Below the pieces are notes generated by a model. That model saw only the letters and a program-made list of their open reading frames with translations, was not told the DNA's origin and searched no databases. A stretch of DNA of 41,176 bases, taken from positions 1-41,176 of the forward strand of contig CALUOQ010000018.1 in NCBI GenBank assembly GCA_944322325.1. The letters run 5' to 3'. Shown piece by piece: positions 39,498 through 41,176 of this stretch. Numbering within the stretch: the first letter of the stretch is position 1; each line of letters opens with the position of its first letter. The stretch comes from an uncultured Alloprevotella sp. GTDB taxonomy: Bacteria > Bacteroidota > Bacteroidia > Bacteroidales > Bacteroidaceae. Made by a program: the position numbers and the translations under genes.

Positions 39498-40778
39498 ATG
39501 AAAAAGTTCGTTACTGCCAGCTTCTGCTGTTTTTGTGTAGTTATAAATGTTATAGGACAAACAGAAATAGACACGTTGTACTATGACAGGAATTGGAAAG
39601 GTTGCGAAAAACCATTTGCCGCTTACTATCGCGTATATGCGCTGTCGCCCGACAACAACTTAAAGAAGAAATACCGAGACTTCTATATCACAGGGGAACT
39701 CCAATCTGAAGGTGAATATATTAGCATAGACAAATTAGACGACTCAAAATCCGTATTCGATGGAGAATATATCACTTATTATAAATCTGGGAAAACGGAA
39801 CAAAAGGGCTATTGCGAAAATGGCAAACAAGAAGGCGAATGGACAAAATATAAAGAAGATGGACTGATTTTGCTTCACGCCTACTTCAAAGATGATAATT
39901 TGCATGGCATTTATACTGAGTTTTCCGAAGATGGAAGCCTATGCACTCAAATAGAATACGCAAACGGCCGCCCACTACATAACTACTATACAATATCTAA
40001 CAAAGACGGATTTTGCAGCAAAGTAAGTCTGTCAAACAAGCGACCTGTCTATGAATCCCCTTTATTATGCGAAAAACAGACTGAATATAATGACGGAAAA
40101 GAATGGCCCTACTATAATAAGAATGGAATAATGGTAGGTATGACCAATAGTAAAGTAAGCGACTATGGAAAATACTTTCAACTTTCCATTGTCATTGCGA
40201 ACAATTCTATGTTTCCGATAGAACTTGATCCTGATAATATCCAAGCCTCGCTAATTAAGAAAAGCGGTGAAGAAAAAGTGCTTAAGGTGTACTCCGCAGA
40301 AGAATATATGAGAAAAGTTCGTCGCAGGCAGAATTGGGCAATAGCTCTAAATGCCATAGGAGAAGGCATGTCTGCTGCAACGGCAGGGCTTTCCACGAGT
40401 ACAACCAAGACATCATATAGCGGATCTTCCTCTACTACCGGTAATGCATCCGCATATGGAAACAATGGCTATGCATATGGCAATTACGCCGGCACCTCTT
40501 CTTATTATGGTAGCTCAACCTCCATTACTACAACCTATGATGCAGCAACAGCCTACCAAGCTCAAGTTATAGCAAGTGAAAGAATCGCAACTTACAACCA
40601 CTCCTTACTGTCTGAAAGGACAGTCAAGGAAAAAGGATACTTGAAACGTACAACAATTTACCCGGGAGAAACCATCTCTGGAGACATTAATATAGAACAC
40701 GAAAAAGGTATTTCAATGACCGTCTCTATCAATATCTGCGGAGCAACTTATTCTTTCCCATGGAACCTCAATAAATGA
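39498..40778 (+). CDS. Exported MORN/YwqK-repeat protein with Gly/Ser/Tyr-rich segment
   Basis: The 426-residue protein has a signal peptide (MKKFVTASFCCFCVVINVIG). Then MORN-variant repeats of the YwqK type run from about 70 to 160: YYKSGKTEQKGYCENGKQEGEWTKY and YTEFSEDGSLCTQIEYANGRPL. A beta-rich domain follows (about 225-265), and after RRRQNWAIALNAIGEGMSAATAG comes a low-complexity stretch of Gly, Ser, Thr, Tyr and Asn (about 295-350). The end is another beta-rich piece (GETISGDINIEHEKGISMTVSINICGATYSF). The gene is AT-rich compared with the window, suggesting recent transfer. YwqK-type proteins are sometimes annotated as antitoxins, but no toxin gene is adjacent. The function is unknown. 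Confidence 0.65.
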   Translation: MKKFVTASFCCFCVVINVIGQTEIDTLYYDRNWKGCEKPFAAYYRVYALSPDNNLKKKYRDFYITGELQSEGEYISIDKLDDSKSVFDGEYITYYKSGKTEQKGYCENGKQEGEWTKYKEDGLILLHAYFKDDNLHGIYTEFSEDGSLCTQIEYANGRPLHNYYTISNKDGFCSKVSLSNKRPVYESPLLCEKQTEYNDGKEWPYYNKNGIMVGMTNSKVSDYGKYFQLSIVIANNSMFPIELDPDNIQASLIKKSGEEKVLKVYSAEEYMRKVRRRQNWAIALNAIGEGMSAATAGLSTSTTKTSYSGSSSTTGNASAYGNNGYAYGNYAGTSSYYGSSTSITTTYDAATAYQAQVIASERIATYNHSLLSERTVKEKGYLKRTTIYPGETISGDINIEHEKGISMTVSINICGATYSFPWNLNK

Positions 40779-40840
40779 ATTAAGCACCTCATGGTGACAA
40801 CACACTTGCCAAAAAGGACATAGCCATAGTAACTAAGCTC

Positions 40841-40889
40841 AAATCGGTCATTAGGAATGATTGATATTTCATTTTCCAATGACCGATTT
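40841..40889. terminator. 12-bp stem hairpin after the MORN-type gene
   Basis: AAATCGGTCATT (40841-40852) pairs perfectly with AATGACCGATTT (40878-40889) across 25 nt, about 60 bp after the stop. The large loop is atypical for a terminator. Confidence 0.45.
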
Positions 40890-41030
40890 GGCTTTATGAA
40901 ACCCTCATTGGTCTTGCTGAAGAGGGGGCTGTGGACAATGCGGTTACTTACTGTCGGGAAGCTGCGAAATCGCCGGAATAAACCTACTCAAATGTTTGCT
41001 GAAACACGGCGCATTTCGGATGGTTACATT

Positions 41031-41080
41031 ACTCATCAGCCCCATTAGTCCAGCCCCATTAGACCCATTGGTCTCATTTC
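41031..41080. repeat. 9-bp repeat array, reverse orientation
   Basis: Units ACTCATCAG, CCCCATTAG, a partial TCCAG, CCCCATTAG, ACCCATTGG and TCTCATTTC are followed by a pyrimidine tract to 41101. They are the reverse complement of the ATGGGGCTA-like units at 17181-17331. Confidence 0.8.
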
Positions 41081-41114
41081 TCTCCCTCCTCCCTTCCCTC
41101 TAACAACGAAACAT

Positions 41115-41151
41115 CCCCGCAGTGAGAACTTTCATCGCTCTCGCTGCGGGG
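41115..41151. terminator. Terminator-like hairpin near the right end
   Basis: CCCCGCAGTGAG pairs with CTCGCTGCGGGG (one G-U) across 13 nt. It probably ends a gene located beyond the window. Confidence 0.6.
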
Positions 41152-41176
41152 ACATCCCTTTGAATACGGGCAGCTT

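Larger units (their letters stand above)
40779..41176. other. Gene-free right end with hairpins and 9-bp repeats
   Basis: After the MORN-type gene come a hairpin (40841-40889), non-coding sequence, a 9-bp repeat array with a pyrimidine tract (41031-41101) and a terminator-like hairpin (41115-41151). No gene is seen. Confidence 0.65.

Noticed and set aside
39498-40778. Toxin-antitoxin module based on the YwqK-type annotation
   Set aside because: The protein has a signal peptide and no adjacent toxin-like gene, so an antitoxin role is unsupported.

Overview
The window is GC-rich DNA from a member of the order Bacteroidales (Bacteroidetes). Four things point there: many promoters have the Bacteroidetes -7 element TAnnTTTG, sometimes with a -33 TTTG; the T9SS-type response regulator PorX is present; a capsule locus starts with UpxY/UpxZ-like genes; and there are DUF4251, DUF4252 and DUF2027 proteins. 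I do not assign a genus.

Layout. Positions 1-2389 (+) hold the 3' part of an outer-membrane protein gene and porX. Positions 2474-16739 (-) are one large capsule/surface-polysaccharide locus, read right to left: upxY, upxZ-like, wzx flippase, GT2, Fe-S/F420H2-dehydrogenase-like protein, polysaccharide pyruvyl transferase, AT-rich wzy polymerase, a membrane-anchored PD-(D/E)xK protein, GT4, a UDP-GlcNAc-derived deoxyaminosugar cassette (CapE/FnlA-like dehydratase, cupin epimerase, 2-epimerase, RmlD-like reductase) and a WbuB-like GT4. Upstream of upxY lies a segment bounded by perfect 18-bp inverted repeats (16845-17129). It contains one promoter that points AWAY from the locus as assembled, so the capsule looks phase-variable and is captured OFF.

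Positions 17492-26501 are housekeeping genes: cstA, DUF4251, iron alcohol dehydrogenase, U32 peptidase, an ECF sigma/partner/DUF4252 trio, a SIMPL protein, ruvB and ybeY. Positions 26658-30784 (-) are an aromatic amino-acid operon (pheA, aminotransferase, DAHP synthase-chorismate mutase fusion, tyrA). It is preceded by a complete attenuator: promoter, a 24-residue Phe/Tyr-rich leader peptide, and competing antiterminator and terminator hairpins. Next come a TPR protein, a DUF2027-Smr protein, and a carboxyltransferase whose C-terminal biotinyl-like domain has no biotin lysine. Then follow a nitroreductase plus flavinylated polyferredoxin pair, a 31-residue membrane protein, a decayed DUF5695 gene and an AT-rich exported MORN-type protein.

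The most unusual signal is a dispersed family of exact 21-bp-period tandem repeats found at six places (1-147, 9428-9490, 15881-15985, 22215-22340, 26509-26571, 34864-34947). Two copies lie inside genes and are read in the same frame as heptapeptide repeats (IENPVAA-like); the other four are intergenic. A second family with a 9-bp period (ATGGGGCTA-like) occurs at 17181-17331 and 41031-41080.
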